Positions 31,959 to 41,808 of a stretch of DNA of 64,000 nt are shown here, one piece after another. The notes under the pieces are model-generated. The model saw only the letters and a list, made by a program, of their open reading frames with translations. It ran no database searches and was not told the origin of the DNA. Origin of the DNA: Candidatus Altimarinota bacterium (GTDB lineage Bacteria; Patescibacteriota; Gracilibacteria; BD1-5; UBA2023); contig JAQUEK010000003.1 of the NCBI GenBank assembly GCA_028685185.1, forward strand, positions 62,001-126,000, written 5' to 3'. Position 1 is the stretch's first letter, and every line of letters begins with the position of its first letter. Made by a program: the position numbers and the translations under genes.

Positions 31959-32771
31959 ATGAAACTATTAATTTTCTGAGATATATTCTGAAGAAACTGA
32001 AGAAGGCTAGTTGCTAAATATATATCATCGCTTAAAGATAAATATTCTCCAGACTTCATAATAGGGAACAGCGAGAATATCACAAGCTGAAAATGACCTG
32101 TTCTGAAGCATATCATTGAGATGAAGGAATTAGGTTTCGATTGTCTTACTTGATGAGATCATACTTTCTCGAATCTCAGGGATATAAGGGAATATCTTGA
32201 GGATAAGGATTCTATACAGCTTAGGCCGTTCAATTATTATGAATCAAGGTTATATAAAGTACCTGGAAAATGATTCAGGATCATAGAAAAGGATTGAAAA
32301 AAGCTTCTGGTCATAAATCTCATATGATCTGCATTCATATGATGACAATCACACAATCCTTTCATAAAGGTCGATGAATTGCTTGAAAGCTTTAAGGATG
32401 AGAAATTCGATGGAATCATAGTGGATTTTCATAGGGAAACAACCGCTGAGATTTATGCGATGAGCGAATTTCTGAGCTCACGGGTTTCTGTCGTATATTG
32501 AACACATACTCATGTGCAGACAAATGATGAGCATATACTTGGTACATGAACTGCGATGATAACCGATATCTGAATGGTAGGATCCCTGCATAGCTCAATA
32601 TGACAGACTTTCGATACAAGATTGCCGCAATTCATTTCAGGATTGAATATATTCTGAGAGAGGCCGGAACAGGATATGTGACTCGGGTGTGTAAATTGAA
32701 TCTATGTAGAAATAGAAGATTTCAAATGTATAAAGATAGAGAAGATAAGGATTATCGAAGAAAATAAATAA
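31959..32771 (+). CDS. YmdB-type metallophosphoesterase
   Basis: 270 residues. LLIFGDIFGRNGR, FIIGNSENITSGKG, CLTGGDHTF, VDFHRETTAE and YGTHTHVQTNDE form the metal-binding sites of the YmdB family (2',3'-cyclic phosphodiesterase of Bacillus). The strongly conserved ILGTGTAMITDIGMVGSLHSSIG block is present. Role here unknown; in Bacillus it influences RNA turnover and biofilm decisions. One of the few recoded genes with a weak AAGGA before the start. Confidence 0.9.
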
Positions 32772-32886
32772 GTACTGCAAAAATGTCGCGCCTAAGCCAT
32801 TTTTTCTTGCTTATTTTAACTTTGATTTAACATTAAATGTTAATATAATAAGCAGTTAGTTATTATATGTTTTAAACTTATAAAAT

Positions 32887-34083
32887 ATGAAATCAGCAAA
32901 AAACTTATTCATAATCACTGTATTGTTTTCATTTTCAGTTTCAATATTCTGAAGCTTTTTGGTTTTTAATTATATGAACGGAACTTCAAATAAAGATACA
33001 TCTCTTTTTCCCGGAACTTCAAATCAGGACATAAAAAAAATAACATCTTCAAATCCAGATCTCAAAACACTTCAGTCGAACGTTAAAACGATAGCATCCG
33101 TTGTAAGTCCGTCAGTTGTGAATATTATCATATCAAAAGATGTACAGATATATAGAAGCGATCCATTCTGATTTTTTCAGGAACCATCTTGAACCGTAAA
33201 AAGGAATGTATGATGATGAAGCTGATTTTTCATAACAAAGAACTGATTGATACTTACAAACAAGCATGTTGTCAGTGATACCAATGCAAGCTATACCATA
33301 ATAGAGGCGAACTGAGATGAATATGAAGGTAAAGTGATATCCTTGGACCCTACGAATGATCTGGCGATAATAAAAGCTTATAAATCTTGAAAGGAAATAA
33401 ATGATGCAATCCCTGTAAGTTTCGTAAATGAAACAAGTTCCATTCAAGTTTGAGATTTCATAGTTGCCATATGAAATGCTTTAGCTCAGTTTCAAAACAC
33501 TGTGACTTTCTGAGTGATATCCTGATTGGGTAGGAATATCCAAGCTTGAGATCAGATTGGATGAAGTGTTGAGCAATTGTCATGACTTATACAGACAGAT
33601 GCAGCGATAAACCCATGAAACAGCGGATGACCCCTTGTGAACCTTTCCTGAGAAGTCGTATGAATAAATACTGCCGTAGCAGAATGAGCTAACTGACTTT
33701 GATTCGCAATACCGTTATCACAGACCGAAATTGATTATCTTATCCAATCGATAAAAAAGTATAATTCTATAAAAAGAGCATATCTGTGAATAAGATATTT
33801 TTCCATAAATAAAAGCATTCAATCACAGCTTAAATTGAAGTCAGACTTTTGAGATTATATACCTAAGGATGACAGCACAAGCATAATTTCGGGCTGACCT
33901 GCCGATAAAGCAGGATTGAAGCCTTGAGATATAATCACAGAAGTAGACTCGACACCATTATGAAATTGAATCTCAATACGTGATATCATAAAAAACAAAT
34001 TCCCTGGTGAAAAGATTAAATTGAAGGTTATCAGATCTGACTGAAAAAGCGATTATATAGATCTGAAACTGTGACAATTTTAA
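32887..34083 (+). CDS. HtrA/DegP-type membrane-anchored serine protease
   Basis: 398 residues. An N-terminal hydrophobic anchor (8-28) is followed by a trypsin-like domain with catalytic His127 (TNKHVV), Asp158 (TNDLAII) and Ser246 (NPGNSGGP), and a single PDZ domain at about 330-398 (SGGPADKAGLKPGDIIT). HtrA proteins degrade or refold damaged envelope proteins. Several glycines in the active-site loops are TGA. Transcribed alone upstream of hisS. Confidence 0.94.
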
Positions 34084-34225
34084 CTTATCTCAATATAGTT
34101 TGTGTCTCTTTGTATTAAAATTATTTAAAAATAGAAAACCTGAGTTATAAATTAGATTTGATTTCTTTCCCAAATATTATAAACTGATTTAATCTTTAAG
34201 TATTTTATTTGATAAATATTAATAT

Positions 34226-35560
34226 ATGGAATTGCCGCAAAAAGTTAGATGAATGCAGGATATATTTTGAGAATACCAGAGATATTTCACATTCTTAAAG
34301 AAAGTTTCCAGACATGAGTTCAGAAAAAACTGATTCACACGTATCTCTACGCCTATTTTGGAGAAAGTCGAGCTTATAAAAAGAAGTATCTGAGAGGAAA
34401 CGGATATAGTTTCAAAAGAGATGTACAATGTGATAGATAAGAAAGGAAGAGAACTTGTACTTAAGCCTGAATCGACAGCATGAATAATGAGAGCATATCT
34501 CGAGAATTTTTTGGATGAGCCGCAACCTGTTTATCTATATTACATAGAACCTCATTTCAGGTATGAAAGACCTCAGAAATGAAGATATAGGCAATTCAAC
34601 CAAATCTGAGCTGAAATAATCTGAGAATTCGATTCGGTTCTTGATGCCAAGGCAATCTACATTTGAAAAAGTATACTGGATTCAATCTGATTGAAATGAA
34701 CTTTCAAAGTTAAGATTAATTCGATCTGAACATTGAAGGAGAGGGAAAAATATCTTGAAGAGCTTAAATGATTCTTCTCAAATAAAAAGCAGCACTTGGA
34801 TGAAACCGATCTACACAGGTTGGAAACGAACCCTATGCGTATACTTGATTCAAAAAACCCTGATACTGTGGAACTTTTAAAGTTTGCACCAAAGATAACT
34901 GATTTCTTAAAGAAAGATTCAAAGGAATTCTATGAAAAGGTTAAGGAATATCTTGATATCCTTAATGTTGAATATGTTGAAGATCATACTCTTGTAAGAT
35001 GATTGGACTACTATTGCCATACAGTTTGGGAATTTGTGGATTTTTCATGAAGAAGCCAAGATGCCTTAGGTTGATGATGAAGGTATGACGAGCTTTCAAA
35101 AACGATCTGATTCAAAACTGCAATTCCTGCAGTATGATTCGCATTTTGAGCTGAAAGGCTTATAGAGCAGATCATGGAGGCTTGAGTGAAATTGAAGAAT
35201 AAGGATGAAATCCAGCTTTACCTTATCCAGCTTTGAGATGAAGCTAAAAAAATATTGCTTCCTTTGAATATCGAAGCGAGAAACAAATGACTTAATTCAA
35301 CTCTTTCATTATGAACACCTTCACTTAAGGTTCAGATGAAAAAAGCCAATAAGATAAATGCGAAATTCGTAGCTATAGTATGAGTGATGGAAGCCAAGAA
35401 TAGGGTTTGTCAGCTTAAAGATATGACAGCTTGAACGCAAGAGGAGATAAAGCTTGATAATCTTCTGGAATATATAATCGAAAAGGTCTGAAAGGATAGT
35501 TTGGATTTTTATGATCCAGCAAGGGATTTTATAATAAATAAGCCAGATATCACAGAATAG
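34226..35560 (+). CDS. hisS: Histidyl-tRNA synthetase
   Basis: 444 residues. Class II motifs are clear: motif 1 near TRISTPILEKVEL, motif 2 [23 protein letters not shown], the histidine-specific GLDYYCHTVWEF, and motif 3 GFAFGAERLI. A C-terminal anticodon-binding domain follows (about 345-444). It charges tRNA-His. All residues that form motif 2 are intact, with three glycines encoded by TGA. Confidence 0.97.
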
Positions 35561-35644
35561 TTTTTTAAAATTAATTTTGATTATTCATACTTATATAGGT
35601 ATAATATGAGAGGGAAATAATTTATCCTTATAACCAAAAAATAT

Positions 35645-35947
35645 ATGGTAATACAAAGAAAAATAAATCTAAAGAATCTTGATAATGATAAGGCTGTAGT
35701 TGATAGATTGATTGAAGAAAATATCAACAACAAGATGGATCAGTACTTACAGAAATTCGAATGAAATGATGTTGAAGGTGAGATAGCATTGAATCTTGAA
35801 AAGAACAAAAAAGATCTGTTCAATTGAGTTCTTCAAATAACGATCGATTGAAAGAAATTCAGATATAAAAGAGAAGATTTCAAGAAACTTGATGATCTTA
35901 TAAATCATCTGTTCGATCACTTTAAAGAAGAATTGGCAAAAAAATAA
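35645..35947 (+). CDS. Small basic protein, possibly hibernation-factor-like
   Basis: 100 residues, charged, two predicted helices around a beta region (EGEIALNLEKNKKDLFNGVLQITIDGKKFRYKRED). The end (DFKKLDDLINHLFDHFKEELAKK) resembles the second helix of S30AE/HPF ribosome-hibernation factors, and the length fits a short HPF. The match is by pattern only. Two or three TGA glycines show it is native. Confidence 0.5.
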
Positions 35948-35954
35948 ATAATTA

Positions 35955-35976
35955 ATTCCCGCTTTAAAGCGGGAAT
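35955..35976 (+). terminator. Short hairpin after the 35645 gene
   Basis: ATTCCCGCTT and AAGCGGGAAT form a GC-rich stem with a two-base centre 7 bases past the stop; only a weak T-tract follows. Confidence 0.6.
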
Positions 35977-36000
35977 ATTTAAATCTATAAATGTAATATT

Positions 36001-37185
36001 ATGACAGTCGCTTTAGGTATAATACTTGCTATTTTAGTTTTTTGAGCAATCGTATTCTTCCATGAATTATGACATTTCTCTTTTGCAAAGCTTTTTTGAG
36101 TCAAAGTCGATGAATTCTGACTCTGAATCCCTCCAAAGATGATGAAATTGTTCAAAGATAAGAGCTGAACGGTATATACGCTGAATTGGTTGCCTATCTG
36201 ATGATTCGTAAAGCTGAAATGAGAAGAATATTCAGAAGATGCAAGAAACGGTAATGATTCATTGATATCCAAATCCATATTCAAACAGATGATAATTGTT
36301 TTAGCTTGAGTAATGATGAATTTCCTTTTAGCTTCGATGATTTTTTCAACATTGTTCTATATTTGAACTGAACCATTAGCTATAAATACGAAATTCCAGA
36401 CAACCACAAAAACCAAATTCATACCTGATATAGAAACTGCCATAAAATCGTGAATCCTCAATATAGACTGAATTTCTCTGGATCCGATAAAATGAAGCAT
36501 CGCGGAAAAATCATGACTTAAGAGCTGAGATATATTGCTTCAGATCAATGATAAGAAAATCCAAACACCCGAAGAGATGGTAAATCTGGTAAAATATTCA
36601 CCATGATCATTGATATTCAAGATCAAGAGGAATAATAACGAATTAACTTTCAATATAACACCTGTCTGATGAAAGGTATGAAGCTATGTATGATATAATA
36701 TAAAGAATCTGAACAAGGATTTCAAATATAAGTATTCCTTAAAAGAATCTATTCGCGAATGATTCATAGAAACTTATAATGAATCAAAGCTTACAGTAGA
36801 ACTCTTATGAAATCTATTCATAAAGATAGTTAAACCTAATAATGTATATGAGAGACAAGAAGCAGTAAATAGCCTTGGATGACCGATAGCTGTATGAAAC
36901 CTTTTTGTTACACTTGTTGATGAGAAAGTTAAATTCAGTGTAATCCTTCTTATTGCTGCAGTTTTGAGCATCAACTTATGAGTGTTCAATCTTCTGCCTT
37001 TTCCTGCCCTGGATTGATGAAGATTCTTTGTAATGCTGATAAATTCAGTTGTCATTTTCTTTTTCTGAAAGAAAGCGATTGATGACAGGATCGAACAGCT
37101 TATCCATGTTATGGGTTTCTCAATTCTTATATTATTAAGCATATTCATAGCTTATCAGGATTTCTTTAAGATTTTCACAAAATAA
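36001..37185 (+). CDS. rseP: Site-2 protease RseP (M50)
   Basis: 394 residues with four or so membrane helices. HELGH at 21-25 binds zinc, and FNLLPFPALDGGR near the C-terminus supplies the third ligand (the LDG motif). A PDZ domain (SIAEKSGLKSGDILLQINDKKI) lies in the middle. RseP-type proteases cut within membranes, for example anti-sigma factors or remnant signal peptides. The LDG motif and several PDZ glycines are TGA-coded. Confidence 0.93.
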
Positions 37186-37265
37186 TTTGACATAAAATTA
37201 AATATAATGTTTAATATATATGTATCACTGAATTGTGATGCATATATATTTTAAAAAACATATTT

Positions 37266-37499
37266 ATGAGATTACAAGAAACGCAATCAAATTCATGACA
37301 AAATAAAGTTTCTCATGGTTATCTTGATACAATAGCATTAACAAAGGAATTGCTATCTAGGACAATGGACCATACTAAACCTGAAAACATCATAGCTACA
37401 GCGAAGAGGCTCTGACATGAAATTCATACAGCAGATGCAATAATGCTTTCATATATGAATAATCCTAGATTTATAAAGGGTTCCAAAGTGAACAATTAA
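37266..37499 (+). CDS. Small unknown protein
   Basis: 77 residues, mainly helical (GYLDTIALTKELLSRTMDHTK...NIIATAKRLGHEIHTADAIMLSYM). Glycines 12 and 53 are TGA. The sequence TTGACA lies 73 bases before the start. No family recognised; coding status is supported by the frame-long code-25 reading and by the terminator that follows. Confidence 0.6.
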
Positions 37500-37530
37500 T
37501 TTTTTTAATTTTGAAACTCCTGCAAATTCC

Positions 37531-37563
37531 ATAAAATGAAGTAACTTTATTACTTCATTTTAT
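37531..37563 (+). terminator. Intrinsic terminator before tgt
   Basis: ATAAAATGAAGTAA, five-base loop, TTACTTCATTTTAT, then T7. It directly precedes the tgt start at 37570. Confidence 0.82.
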
Positions 37564-37569
37564 TTTTTT

Positions 37570-38769
37570 GTGTTTGAATTTAAAATAGAATCAACAGATT
37601 GATCAGCAAGAACCTGAGTTTTTTCAACTCCGCATGGCGATATAAAAACACCTGTCTTTATGCCAGTAGGAACTCAAGCCACCGTGAAATGAATCACAAA
37701 AGAGCAGATAATGGAGATTTGATCACAGATAATGCTTTCAAATACATATCATTTATATCTTAAGCCGGGAGATGAATTGATCGAGTCTTTCTGATGACTT
37801 CATGAATTCATGTGAATCGATCTGCCGATTCTGACCGACAGCTGATGATTCCAAGTTTTCTCCTTGGGAAACCTCAGGAAATCGAATCTTATCCCCGAAA
37901 ACACTTGAGAAACTGAACATAAAGGAGAGAGTCTTGTAAAGATAACTGAAGATTGAGTTTATTTCAGGTCACACAGGGATTGATCAAAGCATTTTTTCAC
38001 TCCTGAAAAGGCTATGCAGATACAGGAAAAGCTCTGAGCAGACATAATTATGGCCTTTGATGAATGTGCTCCTGGCGACAGCAGCCATAGCTATGCAAGA
38101 AAAGCGATGGAAAGGACACATAGATGGGCAGTAAGGTCATTAAAGGAACATAATAGGCTTCAGATCATAAGAAAAGAGCTCTGAAAAAAACCTCAGACAA
38201 TGTTTCCGATAATCCAATGAGTAATTTATGATGATCTCAGGACAGAATCAGTCAAATTCCTGAGAGATCTTAATACCGATTGAATTGCAATCTGATGATT
38301 GAGTGTATGAGAATCGAAGGAAGACCTCATAAAGATGCTGGATGTATTAAGTCCGCTTCTTCCTCCAGAAAAGCCACATTATCTCATGTGACTCTGAACC
38401 CCTGAAGATCTTGTGGAGTGAATCTACAGATGAATAGATATGTTCGATTGTGTTTTGCCGACAAGGCTCGGAAGACATTGAGTCGCATTTTCATCTATCT
38501 GAAATATAAAGATGACAAATGAAAAATACATTTATGAGAAATCTTGAATCCCTGTTGATCCAGAACTTGCTACACATGTGTCAAAAACCTATTCTTTAGG
38601 GTATCTGCGACATCTTCTCCATACTTGAGAGCTTCTCTGAGGACAACTCCTCAGTCTGCATAACCTAGAGTTCCTGCATAATATCACAAAAAGAGCCAGA
38701 GAAGCCATAGAAGCAGGGAAATATGAGGAATTCAGAAGTAGGTTTTGGAGCAATTACAACAGGAAATAA
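37570..38769 (+). CDS. tgt: tRNA-guanine transglycosylase family protein, zinc site missing
   Basis: 399 residues. TDSGGFQVFSL carries the nucleophile-region Asp; MAFDECAPGDSS, AIGGLSVGES and LPTRLGRHGVAF are the substrate-pocket motifs of bacterial Tgt, which exchanges guanine-34 for preQ1 in tRNAs with GUN anticodons. The usual C-x-C-x2-C zinc ligands after the TR motif are absent: the region reads DPELATHVSKTYS. The later His in the LHNL motif remains. Start is a GTG at 37570, which gives the typical N-terminus (FEFKIESTDGSARTG). No queuosine-synthesis genes are nearby, so it may be a salvage or altered enzyme. Confidence 0.88.
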
Positions 38770-38802
38770 TAATAACCCATCCTTAAAGGATGGGTTATTA
38801 TT
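38768..38802. terminator. Bidirectional terminator between tgt and the DUF4116 gene
   Basis: AATAATAACCCATCCTT and its perfect complement around a single base; it overlaps the stop codons of both convergent genes. Confidence 0.8.
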
Positions 38803-40693
38803 ATTTCATATACTTGTTTATTAAAGTATAGTTCGGATGTTTCCTTGTCTTGTTTATGAAATCCTTTGAAAATCATTGCCTTTTCAAATACCAGACAATC
38901 GTTTTCATTCATGCTCATACAGGCATCTTAAACATGAATAGATCTATATTATCAAGCAATTTTCAGACCACTGAAGTTTTCTTATGTGTTATTGCAAGGC
39001 TCAGTGCAGTATAATCTCAGAGTCAGATCTGATTCACATTTATATTTTCCTGATCCAATAATGTCAGAGCATGATTTTCATAATCTTGTTCAGATGATTC
39101 TATCAGTCTCATAAGCAGATTATATCAGCTTTCATCAATTACATTCAGATCTCACGTGCTTATTATCTTTTGTACAAGATTTTTGATTTTTTCATTCTGA
39201 CTATTTAAAAGTAAGGCTATAGTTGAATTAAGGTTTCATTTAACAATACCTGCAATGCAATTATTTTCCATTCATGCTCATCTAAATCTTGAAATACTCT
39301 CAGGATTCTTATCAATCAGTATCCTCATGAACTCAGGGTTGTTCTTTAATTGTTTTGGAAAGAATACAAGCAGTCTGCTGTCAGTTATTGCAAGATCGAG
39401 AAGATATCTAATATTGCTTGAGATATATGGCTTATTTAGAATATTTCATGAAGTTATATTTATCCAATGAATAGCAACTTCTTTAAAATTTTCAAAGATC
39501 ATTCTTATATAGCTATCAGGTAATCTGAGAATCTGCTCGCTATCCATATTTATCACTTGATTTAATATATTTTTCTCATAAATCCTAAGAACTTCCGAAA
39601 TGAACTCGGGACTATTTATCATTTCTGGATTTGATATCCTATTCAATGCGAATAATATATTTTTTGAAACTAAAAATGCCAATATATTTATATTATACTT
39701 CATGTCAGGATTCAAGATGTCATATTTTCCTATATCCTTGCCTAATATATGTATCATGAACTCGACATTGTTCTTTATCGCATTATCAAATAGGCTGTAA
39801 ACGAGAATATTCGAGTCAATTGCAGATTTCACAATTTCTTTTGAATATTTCAGATAATCCCTTGAAATATATCAATAAGCAAGTCAATTTTGCTTCACAG
39901 CTTCCAAAACAATCTCGGGATCCTGTTTCAGGGAATCGCATGCAAATTGTATAGCAAGTCAATTCTGCTTCACAGCGAGCATGACCATGGATTTATCGCT
40001 TCTTGCATTCTTCAATTTTTCCTCTCAAAGCGATATTCAATCATTTGATAATATATATTCGCAAGTTCTTTTCAGTTCATTGTACAGCATCATAAATCTT
40101 CCATCAGCTTTTTTTTCTGGAGATAGGAATCCGAAAGCTAAAAAATTATTATTCAATGCAGCAAAAATGATTTCATCATTATTTTTGGCTTCAGTTCAAG
40201 CAAATTGCATAGCCATTCAGTTCTGTTTCACAGCAGCGAATACAAAAGCAATATCATTTCTGAATTCCTCATATCTTTCATTTCAAAGAAGCATTCAATC
40301 ATTGTTCAGATTTTCCAAAAGAAAACCTCTTACGACTGCAGAATTCAAATGGTCCATCTGTTGCTTGATCTGCATTGAATCTTTTATGAAATCGATTTTC
40401 CTTATATTCAAACTTATATTTCACTCTTGAATCAATATATTATCAGAAAATATTCTGATATCTTCGCATTTTCTTGAAAAAACCAGTTTTCATCATACTA
40501 TTATCCTAGCATCTCAACCTATAAAGGTTCAGTTTGTGGTTTTATTTCCATGATCCGCCAAAATATATATCATGGTTTTGACGTTATTGACTTGGGATTC
40601 CAAGATATAAAGTCATTTTATCTCATTTTGAATCTCATCTGCATTTAATTCCTGATTTCTGTTTTCCGGATCTGCAGGTTTCATATTTTCCAT
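38801..40693 (-). CDS. DUF4116 plus ankyrin-repeat protein
   Basis: 630 residues, cytoplasmic by appearance. Residues about 165-275 hold DUF4116-type repeats (FAAVKQNGMAMQFAG, MLAVKQNGLAIQFAC, VLEAVKQNGLAYGYI). The C-terminal part holds ankyrin-like units (SGYNLLMRLIESSEQDYENHALTLLD; GDYTALSLAITHKKTSVVGKLLDN). Both are protein-protein interaction modules. TGA encodes many glycines. A copy of the 20-bp element shared with the JAMM gene and the lipoprotein operon lies 46 bases before its start. It sits directly downstream of the E1-like gene, which makes a role in the same system plausible, as an adaptor or target. That is inference. Confidence 0.82.
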
Positions 40694-40721
40694 AATTTTC
40701 AATTAAATTATAAAGCAGGTT

Positions 40722-40758
40722 ATTTATACTTTTTATATAAAAGAAAAATATTGAAAAA
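40722..40758 (-). promoter_or_regulatory. Copy 2 of the shared element, before the DUF4116/ankyrin gene
   Basis: TTTTTCAATATTTTTCTTTT (minus strand, 40758-40739), 10 bases, TATAAAT (40728-40722). Identical 20-mer and spacing to the copies at 44594 and 46736. Confidence 0.7.
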
Positions 40759-40779
40759 GGGAAGAAAAATACTGATAAA

Positions 40780-40812
40780 ATAATCCCGGAGTCTATTGGA
40801 CTCCGGGATTAT
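40780..40812 (-). terminator. Terminator after the E1-like gene
   Basis: ATAATCCCGGAGTC, five-base loop, GACTCCGGGATTAT, followed on the minus strand by TTTTATC. Its GC-rich stem differs from the AT-rich native ones. Confidence 0.8.
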
Positions 40813-40824
40813 ATACTCCTCCTT

Positions 40825-41664
40825 TTATTGTCATTGATTACAAATTATGCAATCTTTTTGTTTTTCAAGCATGATGAGCATAGATGAAAGATGTTTATCT
40901 ATGACATTCGCAATACCAAAAAGTGACCATAAAATCCAATTCGTGCCAACAGGAGGAAGAGAATGTTCTACATCTGCAAGTAAGACATCAAGCGCTTTCC
41001 GTGCTGCTATGGAACATAGGAATGATTGATCAATCCCGATTCCAGGTGCAGCACTTACATCTCTTGCTGATGAGCAATCTTTTTTATCTGTGGTCTCAGA
41101 ATATTTTTTCAGAAAATCCTTTCTTTCTCCATGGTCTGCAAGGCAGCAGTAGCATGCAAAATCTGGAATATAAGTGAATATTTCTCCTCCTGCACCTTTT
41201 TCAAACATGCTTACGAATATGGCTGGTTTTCTTAATTCGATGCAAACCTCGTTTATGAAATATCTCGATGAATCTGTATCAGTGGCACATACCACAACAT
41301 CTGACTCATGAATCAAATTATAGAATAAAGTTCTGTTGTCGAAAATATTCCAATCATAAGCGTTTATTGAACTTACTTGATTTCCGGCATATTCATCAAG
41401 AAGTTCCTTTACAGCAAAAGCTTTGTTATTTCCAATAAACCTGCTTCCGCAGATGTGCCTTACAAGATTTCCTGACTCGAGAATATCATTGTCGATGAGA
41501 TTCTGCTTTACTATTCCTGAGCGCAGAAGATGCAGTGCAATCTCTCCTCCTCCGCCAAGCCCGATTACCGTGACCTTTTTTTCTGATAAAGAAGTCTTGA
41601 TGAGGGTATTAATCCGTGGATTTTCCGTTCCTGTTTCATAAGCTGATTTTTTTGAAGCTTCCAT
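40825..41664 (-). CDS. E1-like ThiF-family adenylyltransferase in the standard code
   Basis: 277 residues to a TGA at 40831; in the host code two more residues (Gly-Gln) precede TAA at 40825. Nucleotide-binding GLGGGG (35-40), the IDNDILESGNLVRH block with Arg69, Lys81/Lys86, and Asp129 or Asp131 in ATDTD form the adenylation site. CYCC (Cys171, Cys174) and CIIC (Cys272, Cys275) form the structural zinc site found in ThiF/MoeB and E1 enzymes. Cys197 is a possible thioester cysteine. It should activate a C-terminal glycine of a partner with ATP. No in-frame TGA occurs and all 19 or so glycines are GGN; an AAAGGAG Shine-Dalgarno precedes the start. E2 and JAMM genes are close by. Confidence 0.87.
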
Positions 41665-41808
41665 GTCAATTCTCCTTTCTTTTTTTGAAGTTTGAATAAG
41701 AAAAACCTCCTCCTTCCTTTCTGGTATTTTATTTTAAAGATCTGGGATTTATATTCCCATGATCTGTTCGGAAAGATTCCGGACAGATATATGGATTCAT
41801 AAAACAAT

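Noticed and set aside
41565-41807. 80-residue minus-strand frame upstream of the E1-like gene
   Set aside because: Overlaps the E1-like start in another frame; low-complexity Lys/Arg sequence without support.
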